NCBI RefSeq assembly: GCF_001279525.1
Contig: NZ_LGDY01000121.1
Coordinates: 1 to 64,000, forward strand
Reading direction: 5' to 3'
Source: Nocardia sp. NRRL S-836
GTDB lineage: Bacteria; Actinomycetota; Actinomycetes; Mycobacteriales; Pseudonocardiaceae
Length of the DNA: 64,000 nt
The notes beneath the pieces are model-generated. The model worked only from the letters and a program-made list of their open reading frames with translations. It was not told where the DNA came from and did not search any database. The position numbers and the translations under genes were made by a program. Within the stretch, counting starts at the first letter, position 1; the number at the start of each line of letters is the position of its first letter. Of this stretch, positions 11,161-20,686 are shown in pieces.

Positions 11161-14100
11161 CTAGATGTTGCGGCGGTACTGCCCGCCCACCTCGAAGAAC
11201 GCCTCGGTGATCTGCCCGAGCGTGCACACGCGTGCGGCGTCCATCAGCACGGCGAACACGTTCTCGCCGGTCTGCGCGACCTCGCGCAGCCGGGCCAGCG
11301 CGTTCTGGGCCTCGTCGCGGTGCGCGGCCTGGAACGCGCGGGTCCGTTCCACCTGGGACTTCTTCTCCTCCTCGGTGGCGCGGGCCAGCTCGATCTTCAC
11401 GACCTCGCGGGTGCCGTCCTCCGGCAGGAAGGTGTTGACGCCCACCAGCGGCAGCGAGCCGTCGTGCTTGCGCTGCTCGTAGAGCATCGACTCGTCCTGG
11501 ATGCGGCCGCGCTGGTAGCCGGTCTCCATCGCGCCGAGGACGCCGCCGCGTTCGGAGATGCGGTCGAACTCCGTCAGCACGGCCTCTTCGACGAGGTCGG
11601 TGAGCTCGTCGATGACGAACGAGCCCTGCAACGGGTTCTCGTTGGCCGAGAGGCCCCACTCCTTGTTGATGATCATCTGGATGGCCATCGCGCGGCGGAC
11701 GCTGGACTCCGTCGGCGTCGTGATCGCCTCGTCGTAGGCGTTGGTGTGCAACGAGTTGCAGTTGTCGTACAACGCGCACAGCGCCTGCAGCGTCGTGCGG
11801 ATGTCGTTGAAGTCCATCTCCTGCGCGTGCAGCGAACGGCCCGAGGTCTGCACGTGGTACTTGAACTTCTGCGAACGCTCCGAGGCGCCGTAGCGGTCGC
11901 GCATGGCCACCGCCCAGATCCGCCGCGCCACCCGGCCGATGACGCTGTACTCGGCGTCCATGCCGTTGGAGAAGAAGAACGACAGGTTCGGCGCGAAGTC
12001 GTCGATGTGCATGCCGCGCGCCAGGTACGACTCGACGTAGGTGAAGCCGTTGGCGAGCGTGAAGGCGAGCTGGCTGATGGGGTTCGCACCGGCCTCGGCG
12101 ATGTGGTAGCCCGAGATCGACACCGAGTAGAAGTTGCGCACCTGCTGCTGGATGAACCACTCCTGGATGTCCGCCATCATGCGCAGCGAGAACTCCGTGG
12201 AGAAGATGCAGGTGTTCTGGCCCTGGTCCTCCTTGAGGATGTCGGCCTGGACCGTGCCGCGGACGTTGGCCAGCGCGAACGCCCTGAGCTTCTCGTACTC
12301 GGCGGCGTCGGGCTCGCGGCCGTTGTCGGCCGTGAACTTCTCGACCTGCTGGTCGATCACCGTGTTGAGGAAGTACGCGAGGATCGTCGGCGCCGGGCCG
12401 TTGATCGTCATCGACACCGACGTGGTGGGCGCGACGAGGTCGAACCCGTCGTAGAGCGCCTTCATGTCGTCCAGCGACGCGATCGAGACGCCGGAGGTGC
12501 CGATCTTGCCGTAGACGTCCGGCGGGGTGTCGGGGTCGCGGCCGTAGAGCGTCACCGAGTCGAACGCGGTCGACAGGCGGGTGGCCGGGTTGCCCTTCGA
12601 CAGGTACTTGAAGCGCCGGTTCGTGCGGAAGGCGTCGCCCTCGCCCGCGAACATGCGGGCCGGGTCCTCGCCCTCGCGCTTGAACGGGAAGACGCCCGCG
12701 GTGTACGGGAAGAAGCCGGGCAGGTTCTCCTTGCGCAGGAACCGCAGCAGCGAGCCCTCGTCGTCGTGGCGGGGCAGACTGACCCGGCGGACCTGGTTGC
12801 CCGACAACGTCTCGCGCGTCAGCCTGGTGTGGATCTCCTTGTCCCGCACCGTGAACACGAGCTCGTCCCCGCTGTACTGCTCGCGGGTCCGCCCCCAGCC
12901 GGTCAGCAGGTCCACCGTGCCGCGGTCGACCTCGCGCTCGGCCGCCGCGGCGAGCTCGGCGATGTCGGACACGCCCTTCCCGGCCGCCTCCAGCGCCTTC
13001 TGCGCGGCGGTGAGCTGGGTGTGCGTGCGGACCGCGGCGACCTGCTCCTCGGTCCTGCGGTGGTAGCCGCGCACGGTGTCGGCGATGTCGGACAGGTAGC
13101 GGGCGCGGGAGGCGGGCACGACGGTGGCCGCCGACGTGGACGTCCTGCCGCTGACGGGCGCGAGCGCGCCCTCCTCGACGTGCAGGCCGTGGTCTTTCAG
13201 GCCGTCGCGCAGGAACTGGTACAGCGCCGTGACGCCGTCGTCGTTGAACGTCGCGGCGGACGTGCCGAAGACCGGCATGTCCTCCCACCTCACGCCGAAC
13301 GCCTCACGGTTGCGCACCATCTGCCTGGCCACGTCCCGGCGCGCGTCCTCGGCGCCGCGGCGTTCGAACTTGTTGATGGCCACGGCGTCGGCGTAGTCCA
13401 GCATGTCGATCTTCTCGAGCTGTGACGCGGCACCGAACTCCGGCGTCATCACGTACAGCGAGAAGTCCACGAACGGCACGATCGCCGCGTCACCCTGGCC
13501 GATACCGGGCGTCTCCACGATGACCAGGTCCGCGCCGGAAGCCTTGCACGCCACGATGGCCTGCTCCAGGCCGTCCGGGAGCTCGCTGCCCGCACGGCGC
13601 GTGGCCAGCGAGCGGAAGAACACCCGGTCGCCCCGGCTGCCTCCGGGGCCGGCCGGCCCGCCGAGGCAGTTCATCCGGATCCGGTCACCGAGCAGCGCGC
13701 CACCACCGCGGCGGCGCGTCGGGTCGACGGCGAGCACGGCGATGCGCAGCTTGTCCTGCTGGTCGAGGCGGAAGCGGCGGACCAGCTCGTCGGTGAGCGA
13801 CGACTTGCCCGAGCCACCGGTGCCCGTGATGCCCAGCACCGGCACCTTGCGGGCGGTCTCCAGCGGCTCGGCCGTGCCGGCCTCGATGTGCGTGATGGCG
13901 CGGGCGAGCGCCTCGTCCGCGCCGGTGAGCAGCGCGTCGTGGCTGAACGGCGCGGTGAGCGCGTGGTCGCACTCCTCGATCATCAGGTTGATCATGCGGG
14001 CGAGACCGAGCTTCTGGCCGTCCTGCGGCGAGAAGATCCGCGCGACACCGCGCGAGTGCAGCAGCTCGATCTCCTCGGGGACGATGACGCCGCCACCGCC

Positions 14101-14406
14101 GCCGTAGACCCTGATGTGCCCGGCGCCGCGCTCGTTGAGCAGCTCGACCAGGTACGAGAAGTACTCGACGTGCCCGCCCTGGTAGGCGCTGATGGCAATG
14201 CCCTGAGCGTCCTCCTGGATCGCGGCCGTGACGACCTCCGCCACCGACCGGTTGTGGCCGAGGTGGATGACCTCCGCACCCTGCGACTGGAGGATGCGCC
14301 GCATGATGTTGATGGCGGCGTCGTGGCCGTCGAACAGGCTCGACGCGGTCACGAAGCGAACCGGGTTGACCGGCTTGTGCAGAGTGCCTGGAGACGACGT
14401 CGTCAT
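11161..14406 (-). CDS. icmF: Fused isobutyryl-CoA mutase (B12 domain, MeaI-type GTPase, mutase)
   Basis: A 1081-residue protein with the complete IcmF order. The cobalamin-binding domain (~1-150) has FDGHDAAI at 25-32 supplying the DxH cobalt ligand. The MeaB/MeaI-like G-protein chaperone (~185-420) has P-loop GTGGSGKS at 195-202, the NKFE base motif and VETPGIGQGD. The C-terminal acyl-CoA mutase TIM barrel contains FPYTAGVFPFKREGEDPARM and SISGYHIAEAGANP. It interconverts isobutyryl-CoA and n-butyryl-CoA (sometimes pivalyl/isovaleryl), linking valine and polyketide precursor metabolism; the GTPase loads and protects B12. The ATG at 14406 is the start nearest the family N-terminus. It is transcribed alone. 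Confidence 0.96.
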   Translation of the reverse strand: MTTSSPGTLHKPVNPVRFVTASSLFDGHDAAINIMRRILQSQGAEVIHLGHNRSVAEVVTAAIQEDAQGIAISAYQGGHVEYFSYLVELLNERGAGHIRVYGGGGGVIVPEEIELLHSRGVARIFSPQDGQKLGLARMINLMIEECDHALTAPFSHDALLTGADEALARAITHIEAGTAEPLETARKVPVLGITGTGGSGKSSLTDELVRRFRLDQQDKLRIAVLAVDPTRRRGGGALLGDRIRMNCLGGPAGPGGSRGDRVFFRSLATRRAGSELPDGLEQAIVACKASGADLVIVETPGIGQGDAAIVPFVDFSLYVMTPEFGAASQLEKIDMLDYADAVAINKFERRGAEDARRDVARQMVRNREAFGVRWEDMPVFGTSAATFNDDGVTALYQFLRDGLKDHGLHVEEGALAPVSGRTSTSAATVVPASRARYLSDIADTVRGYHRRTEEQVAAVRTHTQLTAAQKALEAAGKGVSDIAELAAAAEREVDRGTVDLLTGWGRTREQYSGDELVFTVRDKEIHTRLTRETLSGNQVRRVSLPRHDDEGSLLRFLRKENLPGFFPYTAGVFPFKREGEDPARMFAGEGDAFRTNRRFKYLSKGNPATRLSTAFDSVTLYGRDPDTPPDVYGKIGTSGVSIASLDDMKALYDGFDLVAPTTSVSMTINGPAPTILAYFLNTVIDQQVEKFTADNGREPDAAEYEKLRAFALANVRGTVQADILKEDQGQNTCIFSTEFSLRMMADIQEWFIQQQVRNFYSVSISGYHIAEAGANPISQLAFTLANGFTYVESYLARGMHIDDFAPNLSFFFSNGMDAEYSVIGRVARRIWAVAMRDRYGASERSQKFKYHVQTSGRSLHAQEMDFNDIRTTLQALCALYDNCNSLHTNAYDEAITTPTESSVRRAMAIQMIINKEWGLSANENPLQGSFVIDELTDLVEEAVLTEFDRISERGGVLGAMETGYQRGRIQDESMLYEQRKHDGSLPLVGVNTFLPEDGTREVVKIELARATEEEKKSQVERTRAFQAAHRDEAQNALARLREVAQTGENVFAVLMDAARVCTLGQITEAFFEVGGQYRRNI

Positions 14407-15060
14407 GGGAATAGTTTGACTTCCTACTATTGGACGTGCAACCGAGGGTGGTCCAGGTCTCTGGATCGAGCCGGACGCCAACACCTCTACCACCCCGCAC
14501 CGGCCTCGGCCACGGGGCGGACCCGCGCACTCCTGAGCTGACGGCCGGACAACGGCGGGAATGCGCCCTCACGGAGAATCACGCCCGATATTCCAGAGAC
14601 CGGAGAAATAAAACGGATAAGGCATCCCCGCAAAACATACTGAGAGTGCTCATGTTCACGCACAATGCACCCATAACACCCGGATCGCCACACGAACTCC
14701 CCGCGCTTGAACCAGAGGCGAAAGGCCCGAGATCACGTCGGCCCGGTCGGCTCATTCCACGGCCAATCCCGTCACCAGCCCGCTCCCACCTGCGGTCAGC
14801 TGGTCCGTTCGGACCCTGATGTTACTCCACGAAAATTGTCGGTTGTCGTACGAACTGAGGTACCCCCGACATGGTTTGGCACCTAACATCTTCTTTCGCG
14901 CCTATCAGGGAGGGCATTGCGCGCACCCGTCCGACACCCACCGGCCATGACCCCGCCGTCATTTCCGGATGCCTTGTCGAACGGTTGCGCAGGGCGCAAT
15001 GAATTGACGTCGAACCGTTCGAAGAAGAGACGTCTGCGCACTTCCGGGAGGGACTCGACC
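14407..15060. other. 654-nt intergenic region upstream of icmF and the exopolysaccharide operon
   Basis: No supportable gene. The single long open frame at 14430-14819 has no ribosome binding site and shadow-like composition. About 14580-14700 is clearly AT-richer than the surroundings (ATAAAACGGATAAGG and nearby), as expected for promoter DNA. The first deacetylase gene is preceded by GGGAGGG at 15046-15052. The region must hold the promoters of both flanking transcripts; I could not define -35/-10 boxes or recognise a riboswitch. Confidence 0.5.
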
Positions 15061-17145
15061 ATGGTCACGTCACGCACGAGGTGGCTCTCCGCGCTCGCCG
15101 CGGCCGCGCTGCTCATCGGCTCGCCCGCTGCCGCGGCGACCGGGCACGGCCACAGGCACGGCCTCATCCGGGGGGAGGTGGCACGTCCGGCGCCGTCGGC
15201 GCCGCCGCGGCTGGGCGTGGTGAACGGACCGATCACCCCTGCCGGAACCGCGGCGCCGGCGGCCGGCACCGACCGGGTGGCGCTGCGGACGCTGGTGGTC
15301 GCGCTGGACGGCGCGGACTTCGGCCTGCCGACGTGGAAGGCGGTGCTCGACCGGATCGGCACGCCCTACGACGTGCTGCTCGCGCGCACCGAACCGCTGA
15401 CCGCGAGCCGTCTCGTCCGGCCGGACGGCACCGGCCGCTACCACGCGGTGCTGCTCACCGACAACGCCCTGCTCCAGGCGGACGGCTCGGGTGGCTACAC
15501 CAGTGCGTTCGACCCGGCGGAGTGGCAGGCGCTGTGGGACTACGAGCGCGCCTACCGGGTGCGCCAGGTGTCGCTGTACACGTCGTGGGGCACGTTCCCG
15601 GAGGACTACTGCCTGCGGCCCGGCGTCGAGGGCGGGGTCGGCGACAGCGGCCTGCGGGCCACGCTGACGAGCGCGGGCAGCCGCCTCTTCGACCGCCTGG
15701 TGCCGAGCGCGGTGGTACCGGTCACGCAGTCCTACGTCTACCGGTCCACGCTCGCACCGGGGTGCTCCGCACAGCCCTTGCTGAAGGCCGGCGCGTACGT
15801 GCTGGGCGTGGTCAGCACCTCGGCCGACGGGCGCGAGCGGGTGGCGTTGACGTTCTCCTCCAACGAGTTCCTGCCGCAGACCGACATGCTGGGCTACGGG
15901 CTGGTGCGCTGGGCGACCCGCGGGGTGTTCGCGGGTGAGCTGCGGCACTGGATCGGCGTCGACGTCGACGACTGGTTCAACACCTCCGACCACCTGCACG
16001 ACGACGGGCGGCTGGAGACCGATCCCGGCTTCCGGCTGAGCGGGTCCGACGCCGCCGGGACCAACGCGCAGCAGAACGCGTTGCGCACGGCCTACCCGGT
16101 GGCCGCGGGCTTCACGCTGAACCTGCCCTACAACGGCGGCGACCTCACGCAGGAGGCGCCGTCCCGCTGCTCGTCGACGGGCACCCCGGATGCGCTCACG
16201 AGCTACTCGAAGTGCCTCGCCCGCAGCTTCCGGTGGGTCAACCACACGGTGACGCACCCGGAGCTCAACCTGACCGACTACGCGACGAGCCGCCAGGAGA
16301 TCGCGGACAACCTCACCATCGGGCGCCGGGCCGGGCTCACCGTGCCGACCGAGGTGCTCAAGACCCCCGCCTACTCCGGGCTCGGCGTGTACAACCCGGA
16401 CCCGAACGCGCCGGACACCGACCCGCCGACCGACTTCGGGCTGGGCGCGTCCAACCAGGCGATGCTCAGCGCCGCCCGCGACACCGGCGTGCGCTACCTG
16501 CACGGCAACATGTCGTTCCCCAGCCACCGGCCGTCCTGCTTCAACTGCGGCGTCGTCCACCCGCTGCGGCCGGAGCTGCTCGTCGTGCCGGACTGGCCGA
16601 CCAACATCGGCTACCAGGTGACCACGCCGGCCGAGGAAACCCTGCTGTACAACAACCTCTACGGCCCGAACGGCCGGTTCCCCTACTACGACCACGACCT
16701 GAGCTACGCCGAGCTGCTCACCTACGAGTCCGAGGTCGGCCTGCAGCACGTGATGAGCGGGTCCGCGTACAGCCACACCCTGCACCAGGGCAACCTGCGC
16801 CAGTTCTCCTCCGGCCGCAGCCTGACCTTCGACTGGCTGCGTGCCGTCGTCGACAGGTACGCGAGCCGGTTCGCCGTGCCGCTGCGCAACCCCGACTGGC
16901 CCGCGCTCGCGCGGTACGTCGAGGCGCGCACGAAGCACTTCGCCGAGCTGCGCGCGGCCGCCGACGCGGTCTGGGACCGTTCCAGCGGAACGGTCACCCG
17001 CACCGCCGCCACGACGGGTGCGGTGTTCCTCACGGGCGTGACCCACGCGTCGGGCACCGTCGACCGCTACGGCGCCGACGTCATCACGCAGCTGCCGGTC
17101 ACCGCGGGCACCACGGTCGTCGCCACGGCGGTGCCCAGAGCATGA
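15061..17145 (+). CDS. Secreted Agd3/CE18-like polysaccharide deacetylase (copy 1)
   Basis: A 694-residue exported protein. A Sec signal peptide covers ~1-26 (LSALAAAALLIGSPAAAA). An N-terminal ~270-residue beta-rich region precedes a deacetylase core with GVDVDDWFN (DVDDW at 301-305) and WVNHTVTHPELN (His395, His399). These fit NodB-like motif 1 (Asp pair) and motif 2 (HxxxH metal ligands). Conserved SFPSHRPSCFNCGVVHPLR and HTLHQGNLR stretches follow. Overall it resembles Agd3, the CE18 deacetylase of fungal galactosaminogalactan, with its accessory binding domain. The ATG at 15061 has GGGAGGG 8 nt upstream. The stop overlaps the second copy by ATGA. Inferred role: N-deacetylation of a GalNAc-containing exopolymer outside the cell. 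Confidence 0.75.
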   Translation: MVTSRTRWLSALAAAALLIGSPAAAATGHGHRHGLIRGEVARPAPSAPPRLGVVNGPITPAGTAAPAAGTDRVALRTLVVALDGADFGLPTWKAVLDRIGTPYDVLLARTEPLTASRLVRPDGTGRYHAVLLTDNALLQADGSGGYTSAFDPAEWQALWDYERAYRVRQVSLYTSWGTFPEDYCLRPGVEGGVGDSGLRATLTSAGSRLFDRLVPSAVVPVTQSYVYRSTLAPGCSAQPLLKAGAYVLGVVSTSADGRERVALTFSSNEFLPQTDMLGYGLVRWATRGVFAGELRHWIGVDVDDWFNTSDHLHDDGRLETDPGFRLSGSDAAGTNAQQNALRTAYPVAAGFTLNLPYNGGDLTQEAPSRCSSTGTPDALTSYSKCLARSFRWVNHTVTHPELNLTDYATSRQEIADNLTIGRRAGLTVPTEVLKTPAYSGLGVYNPDPNAPDTDPPTDFGLGASNQAMLSAARDTGVRYLHGNMSFPSHRPSCFNCGVVHPLRPELLVVPDWPTNIGYQVTTPAEETLLYNNLYGPNGRFPYYDHDLSYAELLTYESEVGLQHVMSGSAYSHTLHQGNLRQFSSGRSLTFDWLRAVVDRYASRFAVPLRNPDWPALARYVEARTKHFAELRAAADAVWDRSSGTVTRTAATTGAVFLTGVTHASGTVDRYGADVITQLPVTAGTTVVATAVPRA

Positions 17146-19226
17146 GGTCAACGGTGGTCGCTCCCCTGCTGGTGGCCGTGGCCCTGGCCGTCACGACCCT
17201 CACGGTGCTCAGCCCGCCCGGTTCCGACCGGGCGGGCGGGGCGGCGGAACAGGCCGATCCGGTGCCCTATCCGGTGCCCCGCAAGAAGTTCGTGCCGGTG
17301 CGGGCCGAGCGGCCGCCGGAGTCCACCGGTGGCCGCGGTGAGCGGGTCGCGTTGCGGCAGCTGGTGATCGCGACGGGTCAGGACGACTTCGGGCTCGCCA
17401 CGTGGAGATCGGTGCTCGACACCATCGGCACGCCCTACGACGTGCTGCACGCCGGTGCCGAGCGCCTGACCCCGGAGCGGCTGGTCCGCCCGGACGGCGT
17501 CGGCCGCTACGACGCGGTGCTGCTGACGAGCAACGCGCTGCTGCGAGCGGGACCGGACGGCACCTACGCGAGTGGGTTCGACGCGGAGCAGTGGACGGTC
17601 CTGTGGGACTACGAGCGGGCTTACGGCGTCCGGCAGGTGTCGCTGAACGCCCACCCCGGCACGGTCCCGGAGGACCTGTGCCTGCGGACGGGCACCGAGG
17701 GCGCGGTCGGCGACGCGGGGATCGAGCTGGCGTTGCCCGACGCGGGCGCCGCCGTCTTCGACCACCTCCGGCCGGACGCGCGGATCCCCCTGGTCAGCTC
17801 GTACGTCTACCGGGCAGGGCTGGCCGCCGGCTGTGCCGCCGAGGCGGTGCTGACGGCGGGTGACGCGGTCGTGGGCGTGCGCAGCCGGTCGCCGGACGGC
17901 AGGGAGCGGCTCGCACTGACGTTCTCGCTGGGACCCGACGACGTGACGGCGGCGCTGCTCGGTCCCGGGCTCGTGCGGTGGGCGACGCGCGGTGTGCTGC
18001 TGGGCGAGCAACGGCACTGGTTCACCGTGGACGTCGACGACTGGTTCAACTCCACGGCGCGCCTGCGCGCGGACGGCACGCTCGACCAGTTCCGGCTCAG
18101 CGGCGCCGACGCGAAGGCGGCGAGCGCGCACCAACGCGAGCTGCGGGCCCGCTACCCGGTCGCCGGCGAGTTCACGCTCACCCTGCCCTTCAACGGGAGC
18201 AGGCTGGTGACCGACGCCCCGGCGTCCTGCGCGCAGCAGACGCCCGACACGCTCAGCAGCTGCTCGCGGGAGCTCGTGCGGGAGTTCCGGTGGGTCAACC
18301 ACACGGCGACGCATCCGCAGATGAACGACACCTCCTACGACGTCAGCCGCACGGAGATCAGCGAGAACCTGGCGATCGCCGCGGCGGCGGGGCTGCCCGT
18401 GCCGGCGAGCGTGCTCAAGACGCCGGAGTACTCGGGACTCGGCGTCTACACACCGGATCCGAGCTCGGCCGACCCGCCCACGGACTTCGGTCTCACCGGG
18501 TCGAACCGGGCGATGCTCGACGCCGCGTACGACGCCGGTGTGCGGTACGTGCAGGGCAACATGTCGTTCGCCGGTCACCGGCCGTCCTGCTTCAACTGCG
18601 GCGTCGTCCACCCGCTGCGGTCCGAGCTGCTGGTCGTGCCGGACTGGCCGACCGCCACCGCCTTCGAGGCCACCGCTCCAGAGGAGCAGACGGCGCTGTA
18701 CAACCAGCAGTACGGCCGCAACGGCAAGGCGTCCGACCACCGCGACCACGACCTGACCTACGAGCAGGCGCTCGACTCCGAGGCCGAGGTGGCGGTGCGC
18801 CACCTGGCGAGCGGCTCGGTCTACGCGCACACCCTGCACCAGGGCAACCTGCGCGAGTACGCGCCGGGACGTTCCCTCGGGTTCGACTGGATCACCGCGA
18901 CCGTGGCGAAGTACGCGGCGCTGCACCGGGTTCCGCTGCTCAGCCCGGACTGGCTGACGCTCGCCCGGTACGTGCAGGGGCGCACCGCGCACTTCGCCGA
19001 GCTCGCGAGCGGACGGGACGCGGTGTGGGACCGCAGCACCGGCGCGATCACCTACGTGCCGGGCGCGGCCGGGTCCCTGTTCCTCACCGGTGTGCGGCAG
19101 CGGGAGGCCACCGAGGCCGACCAGGCGGGCAGTGACGAGAGCGACTCCTACGGCGCGGACACCGTGGCGCGGGTGGGACTGGCGGCGGACGCGCCCGTGG
19201 TGCTGATGGCGAGCCCGCGCCCATGA
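17142..19226 (+). CDS. Agd3/CE18-like polysaccharide deacetylase (copy 2)
   Basis: A 694-residue paralogue of the preceding gene, the same length and, by eye, more than half identical across the whole protein. It keeps DVDDW (297-301), WVNHTATHP (His387, His391), HRPSCFNCGVVHPLR and HTLHQGNLRE. The N-terminal ~25 residues (APLLVAVALAVTTLTVL) are a hydrophobic export or anchor signal with no clear AxA site, so this copy may stay membrane-tethered while copy 1 is released. The start overlaps the previous stop (ATGA), and its own stop overlaps the glycosyltransferase start the same way. A tandem duplication with retained motifs in both copies suggests distinct substrates or locations rather than decay. 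Confidence 0.75.
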   Translation: MRSTVVAPLLVAVALAVTTLTVLSPPGSDRAGGAAEQADPVPYPVPRKKFVPVRAERPPESTGGRGERVALRQLVIATGQDDFGLATWRSVLDTIGTPYDVLHAGAERLTPERLVRPDGVGRYDAVLLTSNALLRAGPDGTYASGFDAEQWTVLWDYERAYGVRQVSLNAHPGTVPEDLCLRTGTEGAVGDAGIELALPDAGAAVFDHLRPDARIPLVSSYVYRAGLAAGCAAEAVLTAGDAVVGVRSRSPDGRERLALTFSLGPDDVTAALLGPGLVRWATRGVLLGEQRHWFTVDVDDWFNSTARLRADGTLDQFRLSGADAKAASAHQRELRARYPVAGEFTLTLPFNGSRLVTDAPASCAQQTPDTLSSCSRELVREFRWVNHTATHPQMNDTSYDVSRTEISENLAIAAAAGLPVPASVLKTPEYSGLGVYTPDPSSADPPTDFGLTGSNRAMLDAAYDAGVRYVQGNMSFAGHRPSCFNCGVVHPLRSELLVVPDWPTATAFEATAPEEQTALYNQQYGRNGKASDHRDHDLTYEQALDSEAEVAVRHLASGSVYAHTLHQGNLREYAPGRSLGFDWITATVAKYAALHRVPLLSPDWLTLARYVQGRTAHFAELASGRDAVWDRSTGAITYVPGAAGSLFLTGVRQREATEADQAGSDESDSYGADTVARVGLAADAPVVLMASPRP

Positions 19227-20686
19227 CGACCTACCAGGAACTGGACCTCGCCGGGCTCGCCGCCGCGGACGACGGCGCACCGTTGCGCATCGCGCTGGTC
19301 TCCGAAGGCTGCTACCCGTTCCACCCCGGCGGTGTGAGCCTGTGGTGCGACCAGCTCGTCCGCGGCATGCCCCGGCACGCGTTCACCGCCGTGGCGCTGA
19401 CCGCGGACGGCACCGAGCAGCCGTGGTGGCCGCGCCCGGCCAACCTCGCCGAGGTGGTGACGATGCCGTTGTGGGGCAGACGTCCCCGGCGGGCCCGCCA
19501 GCGGCCCGCCGGGTTCTCCGAGGTGCACGAAGCGTTCCTGCGGTCGTTCCTCCCGTACACGGACCGGAGTCCGGAGCGGTTCGCCCGGTCCCTGCGGCAG
19601 ATCTTCGAGCTCGCGCAGAGCCGCGACGTCGGTGCGGCGCTCGTGTCCAACGACGCGGTCGCGCGGCTGGTCCACGCGGTGGCCGACTGCGGCGAGGGCC
19701 CGATCTCGTTGCGGGACGCCGTGATCGCGACCGATCTGCTCGAACACTCGTTGCGGCCCCTGCTGTTCCCGCCGATCCAGGTGGACGTGTGCCACCTGGC
19801 GATGAACGGGTTGAGCGCGCTGGTGGGCATGGCCGCGAAGTGGGCGCACGGAACGCCGTTGCTGATGTCCGAGCACGGCGTGTACCTGCGCGAGCGGTAC
19901 CTCGGCGCGGTCGGCGAGTCGATGTCGCTGCCGGCGAAGGTCGTCATGCTGAGCTTCCACCGGGCGCTCGCGGCCGCGGCCTACCGCGCCTGCGACATGC
20001 TCACCCCGCACTCCGACTACAACCGCCGCTGGCAGCTGCGCGGCGGGGCCGACTCCGGTCGCATGTGGACGATGTACAACGGCATCGACCCGGCGGAGTT
20101 CCCGCTGGCGCCGGGCGAACCGGACGTGCCCACGATCGTGTTCGTCGGCCGGATCGACCCGCTCAAGGACCTGCACACGTTGATCAGGGCGTTCGGCGAG
20201 GTCCGGCGCGCGCTGCCGCAGGCGCGGCTGCGCGTCTTCGGCCCGGTGCCCGAGGCGAACAAGGGCTACCACGCGAGCTGCCTGCAGCTCGTCGACCAGC
20301 TCGGGCTGACCGGCGCCGCGGTGTTCGAGGGGCTGGTGCCCAGCCAGGTCGACGCCTACCACGCCGGTCACGTCGTGGCGCTGACGAGCGTGTCGGAGGG
20401 CTTCCCGTTCACCGTCGTGGAGGCGATGTCGACCGGCAGGCCACCGGTGTGCACCGACGTCGGCGGTGTCAGCGAGGCCGTCGCGGACGCGGGGCTCGTC
20501 GTGCCGCCGCGTGACCACGAGGCCGTGGCGCGGGCGTGCGTGCGGCTGCTGACCGACGGCGGGCTGCGCAAGCAGATGGGCGCACTCGCACGGCAACGCG
20601 TCGTCGAGCGCTTCACCGTCCAGCGGTGGAACGACAGCTACCGGGCGAGGTACGCCGAGCTCGTCACCGCGGAGGCCGCGCGATGA
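19223..20686 (+). CDS. PelF-like GT4 family glycosyltransferase
   Basis: A 487-residue soluble GT-B enzyme. PelF hallmarks are PFHPGGVSLWCDQLVRGM near the N-terminus, the middle segment LLMSEHGVYLRERYL, then YNGIDPAEF, FVGRIDPLKDLHTLIRAF and FGPVPEANKGYHASC. The GT4 nucleotide-sugar site is SEGFPFTVVEAMSTG with the Glu pair of the E-x7-E motif. PelF polymerises a GalNAc/GlcNAc-type exopolysaccharide from UDP-sugars on the cytoplasmic face with the membrane protein PelG. Here the next gene, overlapping by ATGA, encodes a 12-TM protein that could play the PelG part. Two secreted deacetylase genes precede it in the same operon. Sugar specificity is inferred from context. Confidence 0.8.
   Translation: MTTYQELDLAGLAAADDGAPLRIALVSEGCYPFHPGGVSLWCDQLVRGMPRHAFTAVALTADGTEQPWWPRPANLAEVVTMPLWGRRPRRARQRPAGFSEVHEAFLRSFLPYTDRSPERFARSLRQIFELAQSRDVGAALVSNDAVARLVHAVADCGEGPISLRDAVIATDLLEHSLRPLLFPPIQVDVCHLAMNGLSALVGMAAKWAHGTPLLMSEHGVYLRERYLGAVGESMSLPAKVVMLSFHRALAAAAYRACDMLTPHSDYNRRWQLRGGADSGRMWTMYNGIDPAEFPLAPGEPDVPTIVFVGRIDPLKDLHTLIRAFGEVRRALPQARLRVFGPVPEANKGYHASCLQLVDQLGLTGAAVFEGLVPSQVDAYHAGHVVALTSVSEGFPFTVVEAMSTGRPPVCTDVGGVSEAVADAGLVVPPRDHEAVARACVRLLTDGGLRKQMGALARQRVVERFTVQRWNDSYRARYAELVTAEAAR

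Noticed and set aside
14430..14819. 129-residue open frame in the icmF-deacetylase gap
   Set aside because: No ribosome binding site, no family, and it covers the AT-rich promoter-like stretch.
14820..15060. Possible riboswitch before the deacetylase operon
   Set aside because: Short complementary segments (GTCGG/CCGAC) exist but no conserved riboswitch core could be recognised.
15070..19280. Long minus-strand open frames (about 700 residues each) opposite the deacetylase genes
   Set aside because: They mirror the two deacetylase genes codon by codon and have Val/Arg/Gly-rich shadow composition with no start signals.
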